From: Chitinophagales bacterium
GTDB taxonomy: Bacteria > Bacteroidota > Bacteroidia > Chitinophagales > BACL12
Assembly: GCA_020636645.1 (NCBI GenBank)
Contig: JACJXO010000001.1
Location: 124,001 to 188,000, forward strand
Direction: 5' to 3'
Length of the DNA: 64,000 nt
In this document: positions 36,701 to 44,778 of the stretch, piece after piece
Layout: each line of letters begins with the position of its first letter
Position numbering within the stretch: the first letter of the stretch is position 1
The notes under the pieces: model-generated
Database searches by the model: none
Seen by the model: the letters and a program-made list of their open reading frames with translations, nothing else
What the model was told of the DNA's origin: nothing
Made by a program: the position numbers and the translations under genes

Positions 36701-38032
36701 TCAGTTGGTCTTTTTCCGGCTGATGAAATAGATGCCCGACAGCACTGCAAGCACAATAGCACCGATGCCTGCATACTCCGGGTTGTGTATGGCGATGACC
36801 GTTCCTACGAACAGATAAGCCAGGACGAAAATGACAGGAAGCAGCGGATACAACTTCATTTTGTAGATGCCTGTATTGTCCAGGTGTCGGGTGCGCTTGC
36901 GCAGGATGAAGATGGTGGCGGCAGATGTGGCCATGCCGATGCTGTCTATGAATATGACAAAACTTAATATCTTATCGAATGTATCTGCAAAGAACAATAC
37001 AATGATGCAAATGGCGGCAAATACGGTCAGACTGACGGTCAATACATCCTTCTCTTCATTCTTCTTTCTGAAAGAAGCCGGCAGGATACCATCTTCACTC
37101 ATAGCGAACATCACCCTGGGATTGCTGAGCAGAGATACATTCACGTAGGCCAATACAGCAATGAACAACAATACTGATGCTATGGTACTGGCAACCGGAC
37201 CGAACATGCGCTCGGCCACTACGGATGCAATGCTGGATGTATCTCTTAATTCTACCAGACCGATCACTTTGTAATATGACAAACTTACCAGCAGGTAGAT
37301 CGACACGATCACAAAGATGCCGATGAAAATGGCACGTGGTATGGTGCGCTGAGGCCGGTCCACCTCTCCGCCGAAGTTGATGGTCTGCTGATAGCCCCCG
37401 TAGGTAAATGAAGTAGCCTTCAGTGCCACGCCGAATGCCAGGAGCAATGCCCCGAATGACAGGTTACCGGTGCCTTCCCAGGCAATGGGATCCGGATTGT
37501 GCATGGATGGAATGAACAAGGCCACGATGACCACTGCCAGCATGGCGATCTTGATGAGCATGAGCACGTTGAGCACCCGGCTGGAAATGCGCAGGCCCAG
37601 CATATTCAGTCCGTAAAACCCGGCAATGGCCAGGATGGCGATGGTATTCAGCAGCCCCTCTCCTGCCTCCGGGAATAGTACCGGCAAAATATACTCGCTG
37701 CCTATAAGAGCAACACCGGCAACCGATGCAGCATTCGAAATCAGGATGCTGCAGTTGATGGCAAATGCCACGGCAGGATGATAGGCATAACTGAAGATCT
37801 TATAATACCCACCGGTAACCGGATACCGGGAACCGATCTCAGCGTAGGTCAGTGCCCCGCAGAATGCAACCAGCCCGCCAACTATCCAGGCCAGAAAAAA
37901 AACCGTGGGATCCGGAGAAGCTGCGGCAGCATCGCGGCTGGTGCGGAAGATGCCCATACCGATCACCAGCCCGATCACGATCATGGTAAGGGGAAACATA
38001 GTCAGTACAGGTGCCGTCCTGGTCTTGTTCAT
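36701..38032 (-). CDS. APC family amino-acid permease
   Basis: A 443-residue, about 12-helix transporter. Its first helix carries the APC 'IGLVIGMGIFRTSRDAA' unwound-helix motif (GxGIF), followed by 'CGALTYAEIGSRYPVTGGYYKIF' and 'FTYGGYQQTINFGGEVDRPQR'. These place it with the L-type/basic amino-acid permeases. The ATG at 38032 is chosen because it begins a normal short N-tail; the frame runs on upstream. It heads a three-gene operon with a PLP enzyme of sulfur amino-acid metabolism, so a Met/Cys-related substrate is a reasonable guess. Confidence 0.9.
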   Translation of the reverse strand: MNKTRTAPVLTMFPLTMIVIGLVIGMGIFRTSRDAAAASPDPTVFFLAWIVGGLVAFCGALTYAEIGSRYPVTGGYYKIFSYAYHPAVAFAINCSILISNAASVAGVALIGSEYILPVLFPEAGEGLLNTIAILAIAGFYGLNMLGLRISSRVLNVLMLIKIAMLAVVIVALFIPSMHNPDPIAWEGTGNLSFGALLLAFGVALKATSFTYGGYQQTINFGGEVDRPQRTIPRAIFIGIFVIVSIYLLVSLSYYKVIGLVELRDTSSIASVVAERMFGPVASTIASVLLFIAVLAYVNVSLLSNPRVMFAMSEDGILPASFRKKNEEKDVLTVSLTVFAAICIIVLFFADTFDKILSFVIFIDSIGMATSAATIFILRKRTRHLDNTGIYKMKLYPLLPVIFVLAYLFVGTVIAIHNPEYAGIGAIVLAVLSGIYFISRKKTN

Positions 38033-38170
38033 CGGGTGATGAAAATACATATTTCCAACAGGAGTGCTGAAAGGAGCCATGGTCATACCAAACATACTGA
38101 CCCTAATCACACATTAGTGGTCTCAGACATCATTGATTTACGTTTTCACTGAATATACTTTGCAAATGCC

Positions 38171-38716
38171 ATGTTGGTATTGAAGATCATACTCCTGCTG
38201 GTGGCCTGCGTCCTGTTTGCCGTTCTGTTGTACATTTTGTTCATACCGGTCAGATTCCGGCTGGATACGGATGAGGGAACCGGGCGGCTCACCTGGGGGC
38301 CTTTGCTGGAGGGAGAGCTGGGTTGGAAAGCAAATGAACCGGAGCCACGATTACTGGTACATGCAGCCTGGTGGCACAGGCAATGGTCGGCCACAGAACT
38401 GCTGCGTATGAACCCAAAAAACTCCGGTAAAAAACAGGAAAAAACAAGCCGAAAAAATGCTCCGAAGGGTAGCATGTGGCCATCCTTCCGGAGGATCCGG
38501 GAGCTCCTGCTCAGCTTTCACTGCCGTGAATTCGTATGGGAACTGGACACGGATGATTTCATCCTGGATGCCTTGCTGTTTCCCGTCGGATTCTTTCTTT
38601 CACAGAACGGGTATGACATTCGGATCAATTTCATGGGCAGGAACAGGCTCCTGGTTGACATGGACAATACCGGAGCCCGCCTGTTATATCATTTCTTCAA
38701 ACCTCTAAAACATTGA
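38171..38716 (+). CDS. DUF2953-like membrane-anchored protein
   Basis: A 181-residue protein with one N-terminal transmembrane helix ('IILLLVACVLFAVLLYILFIP'), then 'VRFRLDTDEGTGRLTWGPLLEGEL' typical of the DUF2953 family (YtfI of Bacillus), a Lys/Ser-rich linker and a C-terminal domain. It is followed two bases later by a GerW/YtfJ gene, the same pairing as ytfI-ytfJ in spore formers. Function unknown. Confidence 0.7.
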   Translation: MLVLKIILLLVACVLFAVLLYILFIPVRFRLDTDEGTGRLTWGPLLEGELGWKANEPEPRLLVHAAWWHRQWSATELLRMNPKNSGKKQEKTSRKNAPKGSMWPSFRRIRELLLSFHCREFVWELDTDDFILDALLFPVGFFLSQNGYDIRINFMGRNRLLVDMDNTGARLLYHFFKPLKH

Positions 38717-38718
38717 TC

Positions 38719-39093
38719 ATGGAAAAAACAATGTATGAGAACCTCTTACATGAGGTTACCGAACTGATCAGAAATGAGGTTAAAACAGAGACCATTGTAG
38801 GTGAGCCATTTGAACTTGGCGAATTCACCTGTGTGCCGGTCATGCGACTGGGTCTGGGTCTTGGAGCCGGTGGCGGTGAAGGCACCGACAAGAACAAGGC
38901 ATCAGGTACCGGAGGTGGAGCCGGTGGTGGTTTCGGTGTAGATCCTCTTGGGTTCCTGGTCACCCATAATGACCAGATAAACTTCATTCCCACACATGGA
39001 AGCAAGGGCTTCTCAGCAGCCATGGAAAAACTTCCTGACCTGCTGAACAAGTTCATGGACATGCGTGAAAAAGAGAAAGCAGTTCCTGCGTAA
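38719..39093 (+). CDS. GerW (YtfJ) family protein
   Basis: A 124-residue protein with the family hallmarks: 'IRNEVKTETIVGEPFELGEFTCVPVMRLGLGLGAGGGEG' near the N-terminus and a Gly-rich middle ('GGGAGGGFGVDPLGFLVTH'), then 'INFIPTHGSKGF'. GerW in Bacillus affects spore germination, but the family is widespread in non-spore-formers, where its role is unknown. The ATG at 38719 lies two bases after the DUF2953 stop. A GC-rich hairpin follows. Confidence 0.85.
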   Translation: MEKTMYENLLHEVTELIRNEVKTETIVGEPFELGEFTCVPVMRLGLGLGAGGGEGTDKNKASGTGGGAGGGFGVDPLGFLVTHNDQINFIPTHGSKGFSAAMEKLPDLLNKFMDMREKEKAVPA

Positions 39094-39111
39094 CTGCTGG
39101 TTGGTCAATTC

Positions 39112-39142
39112 AGGCCCCGGTGCTTTGCACCGGGGCCTCTTT
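39112..39142 (+). terminator. Hairpin terminator after the GerW-like gene
   Basis: A 12-bp perfect stem AGGCCCCGGTGC / GCACCGGGGCCT with loop TTT is followed by CTTTG. The T-tract is weak but the stem is strong. Confidence 0.7.
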
Positions 39143-39156
39143 GTATATTTACATTC

Positions 39157-40860
39157 ATGAGATCCAAACATTCCATATTAGCCGGCCTTCTCCTGTTGTT
39201 GCCTCTCCTGGTTTCTGCACAGACCTGGAAAGAGCAGGAGATCATTGTTTTTACAGACAGCCTGTTGCATGCCACCTACAGCGATACCGAGCCGGGTGCA
39301 GCAGTTCTAATTGCCCGAAATGGAAAAGTTGTGCATGCGCAAGGATACGGACTGGCATCGCTGGAGCTGGGCGTAGCCAATGAGCCCGATAACCTGTTTG
39401 ACATCGGCTCCATGAGCAAGCAATTTACTGCTGTTGCCATTCTGCAGCTGGTGGATAAGGGGCTGGCAGATCTGGATACAGATGTAAGAACATACATACC
39501 GGAATACAACACGCATGACCATACTATCACCCTTCGCCATCTGCTGACCCACACTTCGGGCATCACCAGCTTTACCGAGCTGGACACATTTGCAACACTA
39601 TATAATAAGGATATGGGCAGGGAGGAGATCATGGATCTGTTTATGGAACCTGAACTGCTGTTCACACCTGATAACGACTGGAGTTACAGCAATTCAGGTT
39701 TCACCCTGGCAGGAATGATCGTGGAAAAGATCAGTGGTCAGTCTTTTCCGGAATATATGCAGGAGCATATCTTTCAGCCTGCAGGTATGCAACATACTTA
39801 TATAGGTAATCTAAATCAGGTGTTTCCGAAAAAAGTATCCGGATATTCACCCGGAGAATATGGCTGGATACCCGCAAGAGAATTCAGCTGGGACTGGCCA
39901 TTTGCCGCCGGGGCCATCATCTCTTCAGTGGAAGATCTGCTATTGTGGGATGAAGCATTATATAGTGATAAGCTGGTATCACAAAAGACCCTGCAACAGG
40001 CATTTGAACCCCATCTGCTGGCAGATGGAACCAATACCAACTACGGATTTGGATGGGGAGTATCAGTCTATAAGGAACTAACCTTTATCAGACACGGAGG
40101 TGCTATCAATGGATTTCTGAGTGATGCAGTGCGCATTCCGGAAGCACATTTCTACATGGTCATACTAAGTAACAATCAATCTGTTGGGCCGGCAGGCTTG
40201 ACAGACGAGATTCTGAACAAGGCATTCAGTCTTGGTATTGCCAACACTACCGAACAGTCATGCGAAGACTATGCTGAAGAACTGACAGGTGTATATCAGG
40301 TAGTTCGTTCGGGAGGACGACTGGTAACCAATTACAGTGAGGAACCGGTGTACGGGTATGTCAGATATGCTGACGGTGCGCTAACCATTCAGCAAACCGG
40401 TGGTGGAACAAGAACCCTTACCTGTATTGGAAAAGATACATTTATGCTGCGCTCACCATATACCCGTATGGTATTTACCAGAGACGAGAACGACCGGGTT
40501 CTGGGAATGCATCTGCTGACACTTCCTACCACTTTCGGCCCGGATGATTTTGCGCCGAAAACGGATATACCCTTGCCGGGGGAGAAACAGGAGGTAAGTC
40601 TGCTGCCTGAGCAACTGATCAGACTTTGCGGATCTTATGATCTGGGAGGTGGATTTCTGCTATCAGTTACAGCCGAAGGTTCACAGCTTTTCATTCAGGC
40701 AACAGGACAGGCAAAATTTCCTGTGTATCCAACTTCCGATACTGAGTTCTTCTGGAAGATCGTGGACGCCTCGGTCACTTTCGAGACCAATGAAGACGGC
40801 AGCATCAGTGGCATTACCCTGCATCAGGGGGGCGATTACTTTGGCAGGAAGATCAACTGA
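39157..40860 (+). CDS. Secreted serine hydrolase (class C beta-lactamase / DD-peptidase family)
   Basis: A 567-residue exported hydrolase. A signal peptide precedes the beta-lactamase domain with SxxK at S85-K88 ('GSMSKQF') and YxN at Y177-N179 ('WSYSNSGF'), and the third-box region 'FIRHGGAINGF'. A ~200-residue C-terminal extension of beta-strands follows. Proteins with this layout are mostly esterases or D-amino-acid peptidases, so the name beta-lactamase would be an over-call. Its stop abuts the opposing stop of the next gene (TGATCA). Confidence 0.85.
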   Translation: MRSKHSILAGLLLLLPLLVSAQTWKEQEIIVFTDSLLHATYSDTEPGAAVLIARNGKVVHAQGYGLASLELGVANEPDNLFDIGSMSKQFTAVAILQLVDKGLADLDTDVRTYIPEYNTHDHTITLRHLLTHTSGITSFTELDTFATLYNKDMGREEIMDLFMEPELLFTPDNDWSYSNSGFTLAGMIVEKISGQSFPEYMQEHIFQPAGMQHTYIGNLNQVFPKKVSGYSPGEYGWIPAREFSWDWPFAAGAIISSVEDLLLWDEALYSDKLVSQKTLQQAFEPHLLADGTNTNYGFGWGVSVYKELTFIRHGGAINGFLSDAVRIPEAHFYMVILSNNQSVGPAGLTDEILNKAFSLGIANTTEQSCEDYAEELTGVYQVVRSGGRLVTNYSEEPVYGYVRYADGALTIQQTGGGTRTLTCIGKDTFMLRSPYTRMVFTRDENDRVLGMHLLTLPTTFGPDDFAPKTDIPLPGEKQEVSLLPEQLIRLCGSYDLGGGFLLSVTAEGSQLFIQATGQAKFPVYPTSDTEFFWKIVDASVTFETNEDGSISGITLHQGGDYFGRKIN

Positions 40861-41571
40861 TCAGTGCACCATGGGCTGGCTGCAACAGTCCATCACCTGA
40901 CCCTGGGTGCTGGTGTGCGGGCTTACATATGGAATGCCAAGATCGAGCCCGCGAACGATCAGCAGCACAGCCACAGCCGCTGTGAACCAGGGCAGCAAAC
41001 GGCGCAGCTTTAGTCTGCGTTGCAGGTTCATGAATCTGCCCGCCATACCGGCAAAGATCATAGCAGGAAAGGTGCCCAGACCAAATACAGCCATGAATAC
41101 TGCACCTTCGGCTATTCCCGGTGTATTGAGTGCCGCTGCCAATGCCACATATACCAGTCCGCAGGGCAATAGACCGTTCACCATTCCGGCCAGGTAAAAA
41201 CCGGGCACAGTTGGTTTCGGCAGGATCCTGGACATGGATCTTCTGATAAATGTTGCTACAGGCTCATAGATCACGTTCACCCATTTGACTTTTCTGCCGG
41301 CATTCAGCAACAGAATGAGCAGAATAAGCAGACCACTTACAATAGATAAAACCTGTTGCAAACCTGCCATGGCAATGCGTTGACCAATGGCCGCAGCAAT
41401 GGCTCCCAGCAAGGCGTAGGTAGTGATCCTTCCGGTATTGTACAAAACCGTGTGAGCCCAGGCTGATCCGGGTACTCTGGAGTGCAGCATGAAGGCAATG
41501 GGACCGCACATACCCATGCAGTGCAAACTACCCATCAGGCCTATGACAGCTGCTGCCAGGATCCATTCCAT
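40861..41571 (-). CDS. SafE/TauE-type sulfite exporter family protein, cbb3 cluster
   Basis: A 236-residue inner-membrane protein with two halves of three helices: 'GLMGSLHCMGMCGPIAFML' and 'YLAGMVNGLLPCGLVYVALAAAL' both carry a Gly/Cys motif (C-x3-C and LPCG). This architecture recalls CcdA/DsbD-like and copper-handling proteins placed beside cbb3 oxidase genes. The C-terminal 'VMDCCSQPMVH' adds metal-type ligands. It is last in the ccoNO-...-fixH operon, overlapping fixH by one base. It probably delivers copper or reductant for oxidase assembly; the exact role is inferred from context. Confidence 0.8.
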   Translation of the reverse strand: MEWILAAAVIGLMGSLHCMGMCGPIAFMLHSRVPGSAWAHTVLYNTGRITTYALLGAIAAAIGQRIAMAGLQQVLSIVSGLLILLILLLNAGRKVKWVNVIYEPVATFIRRSMSRILPKPTVPGFYLAGMVNGLLPCGLVYVALAAALNTPGIAEGAVFMAVFGLGTFPAMIFAGMAGRFMNLQRRLKLRRLLPWFTAAVAVLLIVRGLDLGIPYVSPHTSTQGQVMDCCSQPMVH

Positions 41572-42005
41572 CAGAGGGTGATTTCTTTTTCCCAGTAATA
41601 AGATATTTCCTGTCTGTTCCAGCTGATCTTCACTGTGTACCGGCCGGGCACCAGGTTGCTTACCGGTATGATCTGCTGACCCGATGCGTCCGGAGCAAGA
41701 TCCATGGTGCGATCAAGATCTGCATCTGCCGGGCGGAAGAAGTATATATGACCGTTCACCGCATCAGCCCGGTGAGCGGGCATGGTAAACAAAATATTAC
41801 CATCTGCATTTTTTCTGATGTAGATGCTATCGGCAAAAGGCAGGGTATTGCGTGTTGCTTCAATGACCGATTCATATGCCAGTTCCTGGGCATAATAATC
41901 GTCGGCAACCAGATCACTTTTGGTTCTTCCTCCAAGGAAAATGAAAGTAAAGATCATGGCAATGAATACCACAAATGAAATGACGATGCCTGTTCCCCAG
42001 TTCAT
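41571..42005 (-). CDS. fixH: FixH/CcoH family protein
   Basis: A 144-residue protein with an N-terminal membrane anchor ('GIVISFVVFIAMIFTFIFL') and a periplasmic FixH domain ('DADLDRTMDLAPDASG', 'VPGRYTVKISWN'). FixH/CcoH helps assemble the cbb3 oxidase. It lies between ccoG and the SafE-like gene, as expected for the cluster. Confidence 0.9.
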   Translation of the reverse strand: MNWGTGIVISFVVFIAMIFTFIFLGGRTKSDLVADDYYAQELAYESVIEATRNTLPFADSIYIRKNADGNILFTMPAHRADAVNGHIYFFRPADADLDRTMDLAPDASGQQIIPVSNLVPGRYTVKISWNRQEISYYWEKEITL

Positions 42006-42011
42006 ATGCTA

Positions 42012-43403
42012 TTAGTTTGACATTGGTCCGAAAAAGGTCGTTTTGACCGTTTCTACTTTTTTATCGTGGGCATACACACCCACTTTGATATCCATCTTCA
42101 TTTTGCTGATATCTTTCTCATCCAGTACGATGAAGAAGGTACTTTCAGCATAGCTTTCGGGTGGTACTGTCAGCTCCTGATGGGTTACCAGATTGATGGT
42201 GCCGGGTACATCTTCCAGCCTCAGTTCTACAGGGAAACCATCAACCGTTTTGTTGAGCAGTTTGATGTTGTAAAGATTGCTGTAGTGGGTGCTGTCGGGT
42301 TGCTGATAGAGCTGTCCCTGTGCACGTGTGATCTGTGCATCCACTTCTTCTCTGGTCATCAGCATGACACTGAGTGCCCCGATAAGCAATACCAGTACTA
42401 CACTGTAGCCGATCATTCTGGCTGTAAGCCTGTGTGGTCTGTTCTCCGCAATGCTGTTTTCAGATGCATATCGAATAAGCCCCTTGGGTTTATCGATCTT
42501 TTCCATGATGGAATCGCAGGCATCAATACAGGCTGTACAGTTGATACACTCCAGCTGGGTACCGTTGCGGATATCTATACCGGTGGGGCACACACGGACA
42601 CACAACCCGCAGTCGATACAGTCGCCGGTAGATTGTTCTTCACCTCTCTTCTTTTTCCCCCTGGGTTCGCCCCGCTGATAGTCATAGGCAACCACCACAG
42701 AATTTCTGTCAAGCAGTACGCCCTGTAGTCTTCCATAGGGACAGGCGAAGGTGCACACCATTTCACGGGCAAATGCGAACACGGCATAAAATACGGTTGT
42801 GAAACCGATGATGGCGATGAAACCACCAAGGTGCTGACTGACCGGTTCTGTAATGATCTTGACCAGATCATCCATGCCGATCACATACGCCAGAAAGGTA
42901 TTGGAAATGAGAAAAGACAAGATGAAAAACAGGATATGCTTACTTCCTTTACGCAGGATCTTCTCTGCATTCCATGGCCCGCTGTCCATCCTCCTTTGTT
43001 TTTCTGCCGAGCCTTCTATCCAGTATTCTATGCGCCGGAATATCATCTCCATGAAAATGGTTTGCGGACAAACCCACCCGCAGAAGACCCTTCCATAGAT
43101 CACGGTAAAGAATACAATGAACACCATGAAGGTGAGCATGGCGATAGCGAAAACAAAAAAATCCTGAGGCCAGAAGATGACCCCGAACAGAATGAATTTC
43201 CGTTCGGGGACATCAAACAGGAACAAAGGATGTCCATCTACTTTAAAGAATGGCAGGGCAAAGAACACTACTACATACAATACTGTAAGTATGGTGCGGT
43301 AGTTGTAGAACCTGCCAAATGGTTGGGTAGCATATACCCATTTCCGGTGTCCTTCTTCGTCGGCCGTATAAATACGGTCTCTGAATGAGCCTGAATCATT
43401 CAT
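42012..43403 (-). CDS. ccoG: cbb3 oxidase accessory protein CcoG (FixG)
   Basis: A 463-residue inner-membrane iron-sulfur protein needed for copper delivery to the cbb3 oxidase. Several transmembrane helices come first, then 'GRVFCGWVCPQTIFMEMIFRRIEYWIEG' and 'FACPYGRLQG', and two [4Fe-4S] motifs, 'CIDCGLCVRVCPTGID' and 'CINCTACIDACDSIM', near residues 265-305. The C-terminal Ig-like domain is present. It follows ccoP by 10 nt. Confidence 0.96.
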   Translation of the reverse strand: MNDSGSFRDRIYTADEEGHRKWVYATQPFGRFYNYRTILTVLYVVVFFALPFFKVDGHPLFLFDVPERKFILFGVIFWPQDFFVFAIAMLTFMVFIVFFTVIYGRVFCGWVCPQTIFMEMIFRRIEYWIEGSAEKQRRMDSGPWNAEKILRKGSKHILFFILSFLISNTFLAYVIGMDDLVKIITEPVSQHLGGFIAIIGFTTVFYAVFAFAREMVCTFACPYGRLQGVLLDRNSVVVAYDYQRGEPRGKKKRGEEQSTGDCIDCGLCVRVCPTGIDIRNGTQLECINCTACIDACDSIMEKIDKPKGLIRYASENSIAENRPHRLTARMIGYSVVLVLLIGALSVMLMTREEVDAQITRAQGQLYQQPDSTHYSNLYNIKLLNKTVDGFPVELRLEDVPGTINLVTHQELTVPPESYAESTFFIVLDEKDISKMKMDIKVGVYAHDKKVETVKTTFFGPMSN

Positions 43404-43413
43404 GATGCGTACG

Positions 43414-44571
43414 TCATTTGACGGCTACCGCCATCGTATCAGCCGGTACAGGTACAACAGTTGAATCAGGTGCTGCTGTATCTGCGGGTTGATCCGTCCA
43501 TAAATCGCCTTGCGGTTCTTTCTGGTTTGGCGGATTGGTGCCGTAGAGTGATTTGATATAGTTAGCAACTTCGCTGATCTGTTTGGGTACCAGGATATCC
43601 TGCCAGGAAGCCATGCCTTTTTCAGGAACTCCGTATTTGATCGTAGTGAATACATTGTTGATGGATCCGCCATGGAGCCAGTAATCGTCGGTCAGGTTTG
43701 GGCCTACACCGCCTTCACCGTAATTGCCATGGCAGGCAGCACAAAATTGCAGGAAGGTCTCTTTCCCGGCACTAAGTACGTCTGAGGTTTGCATGAGGGT
43801 CACGGTGTTCTCGTCCACTGTGTTCATGCCTGCCTTCTGTCGTTCCAGTTTAGCCAGTTCTGCTTCGGCCAGTTCATCCTGATATTTTTCATCCATGGTC
43901 TTGCCATATCCCAGCAGGTAGTATGGTGCATAGATGACCGCGAACAGGATGGTGACATAGAAAATGAACTGCAGCCAGGGTGGCATCTTGTTGCCAAGTT
44001 CCACGATCCCGTCATATTCATGATCATCCAGTTTGATCTCATCTTCCCGTTCCACCGGAAGGGTAGGATTGATCTTGTTCCAGATGGCTGTCAGTACAGA
44101 GACACGCTGCACTTCAGGCTCAACGGCCTTTTCAGGGCGCATCATATTGAACAGCACCAGTGCCATCCAGGCGATGACCACTACTTCTACCAGGATCAGC
44201 AGATAGAAGGGCATGTACGGATCGGTCCAGAAATTATATGCCGGTGCTGCCACCACGGTTGCCGCAGCATCCTGAGCGCTGGCTGAGGAAGATCCAAGCA
44301 ATGTACCTGCCAGCAACAGCAGCAGGCCGGCTCCGCCTTTGCGTTGTTCCATTTTACGCTTCACACCCCATATGATCATTTCACTCATGGAGTAGATGAC
44401 ATACATCAGTATGATGGCAACCAGCAATAGCACCCAGAACAAAGCTTCTGTAGTGATGGCCGCAGGTTTTGCTGTTTCAGCTGCAGCATTCTGTGCAAAA
44501 AGGGAAGTACTGAAAGCCGTCAAGCCTGCCAGTGAAAGCAAACGGAGGATATTTCGGTTTCCGGTTTTCAT
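43414..44571 (-). CDS. ccoP: cbb3 oxidase cytochrome c subunit CcoP-like
   Basis: A 385-residue c-type cytochrome. Two signal-like hydrophobic segments come first, each ending in an Ala-rich AQ ('LFAQ' and 'SSASAQ'), followed by the CcoP N-terminal membrane helices ('LILVEVVVIAWMALVLFNM') and a 'DGIVELGNKMPPWLQFIFYVTILFAVIYAPYYLLG' region. There is one heme c site, CAACH near residue 277, and the axial Met candidate 'KGMASWQ'. CcoP of Proteobacteria has two hemes, so this is a monoheme form. It hands electrons to CcoNO. Confidence 0.9.
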   Translation of the reverse strand: MKTGNRNILRLLSLAGLTAFSTSLFAQNAAAETAKPAAITTEALFWVLLLVAIILMYVIYSMSEMIIWGVKRKMEQRKGGAGLLLLLAGTLLGSSSASAQDAAATVVAAPAYNFWTDPYMPFYLLILVEVVVIAWMALVLFNMMRPEKAVEPEVQRVSVLTAIWNKINPTLPVEREDEIKLDDHEYDGIVELGNKMPPWLQFIFYVTILFAVIYAPYYLLGYGKTMDEKYQDELAEAELAKLERQKAGMNTVDENTVTLMQTSDVLSAGKETFLQFCAACHGNYGEGGVGPNLTDDYWLHGGSINNVFTTIKYGVPEKGMASWQDILVPKQISEVANYIKSLYGTNPPNQKEPQGDLWTDQPADTAAPDSTVVPVPADTMAVAVK

Positions 44572-44572
44572 A

Positions 44573-44773
44573 TCAGTGATTTTGAGTGGTTGTATGATCA
44601 GAGGCCAGCTCCTGGTCCTGCAGGGGTATCTGTTTCAGTTCTTCAATGGTAGATCTGTTCATCTTCCAAACCAGGAAGAGCAGTACTACAAAAAAGATGA
44701 AGAACACGAGCAGGGAGAACATCGGATAGATGCCTATGCCGGAAATACCTTCGAGATAATGTATGAAACTCAT
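44573..44773 (-). CDS. ccoQ: cbb3 oxidase small subunit CcoQ-like
   Basis: A 66-residue single-helix membrane protein ('MFSLLVFFIFFVVLLFLVW') with a charged C-tail. Position between ccoNO (5 nt) and ccoP (1 nt) and its topology identify it as the CcoQ/FixQ-like subunit that stabilises CcoP in the complex. Sequence similarity in this family is always low. Confidence 0.85.
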   Translation of the reverse strand: MSFIHYLEGISGIGIYPMFSLLVFFIFFVVLLFLVWKMNRSTIEELKQIPLQDQELASDHTTTQNH

Positions 44774-44778
44774 ATGGA

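Noticed and set aside
38719..39093. Evidence for sporulation from the GerW-like gene
   Set aside because: The family is common in non-spore-formers and no other sporulation gene is present.
39157..40860. Antibiotic-resistance beta-lactamase
   Set aside because: The SxxK and YxN boxes are shared with esterases and D-peptidases, the C-terminal extension is atypical of true AmpC enzymes, and no resistance context exists.
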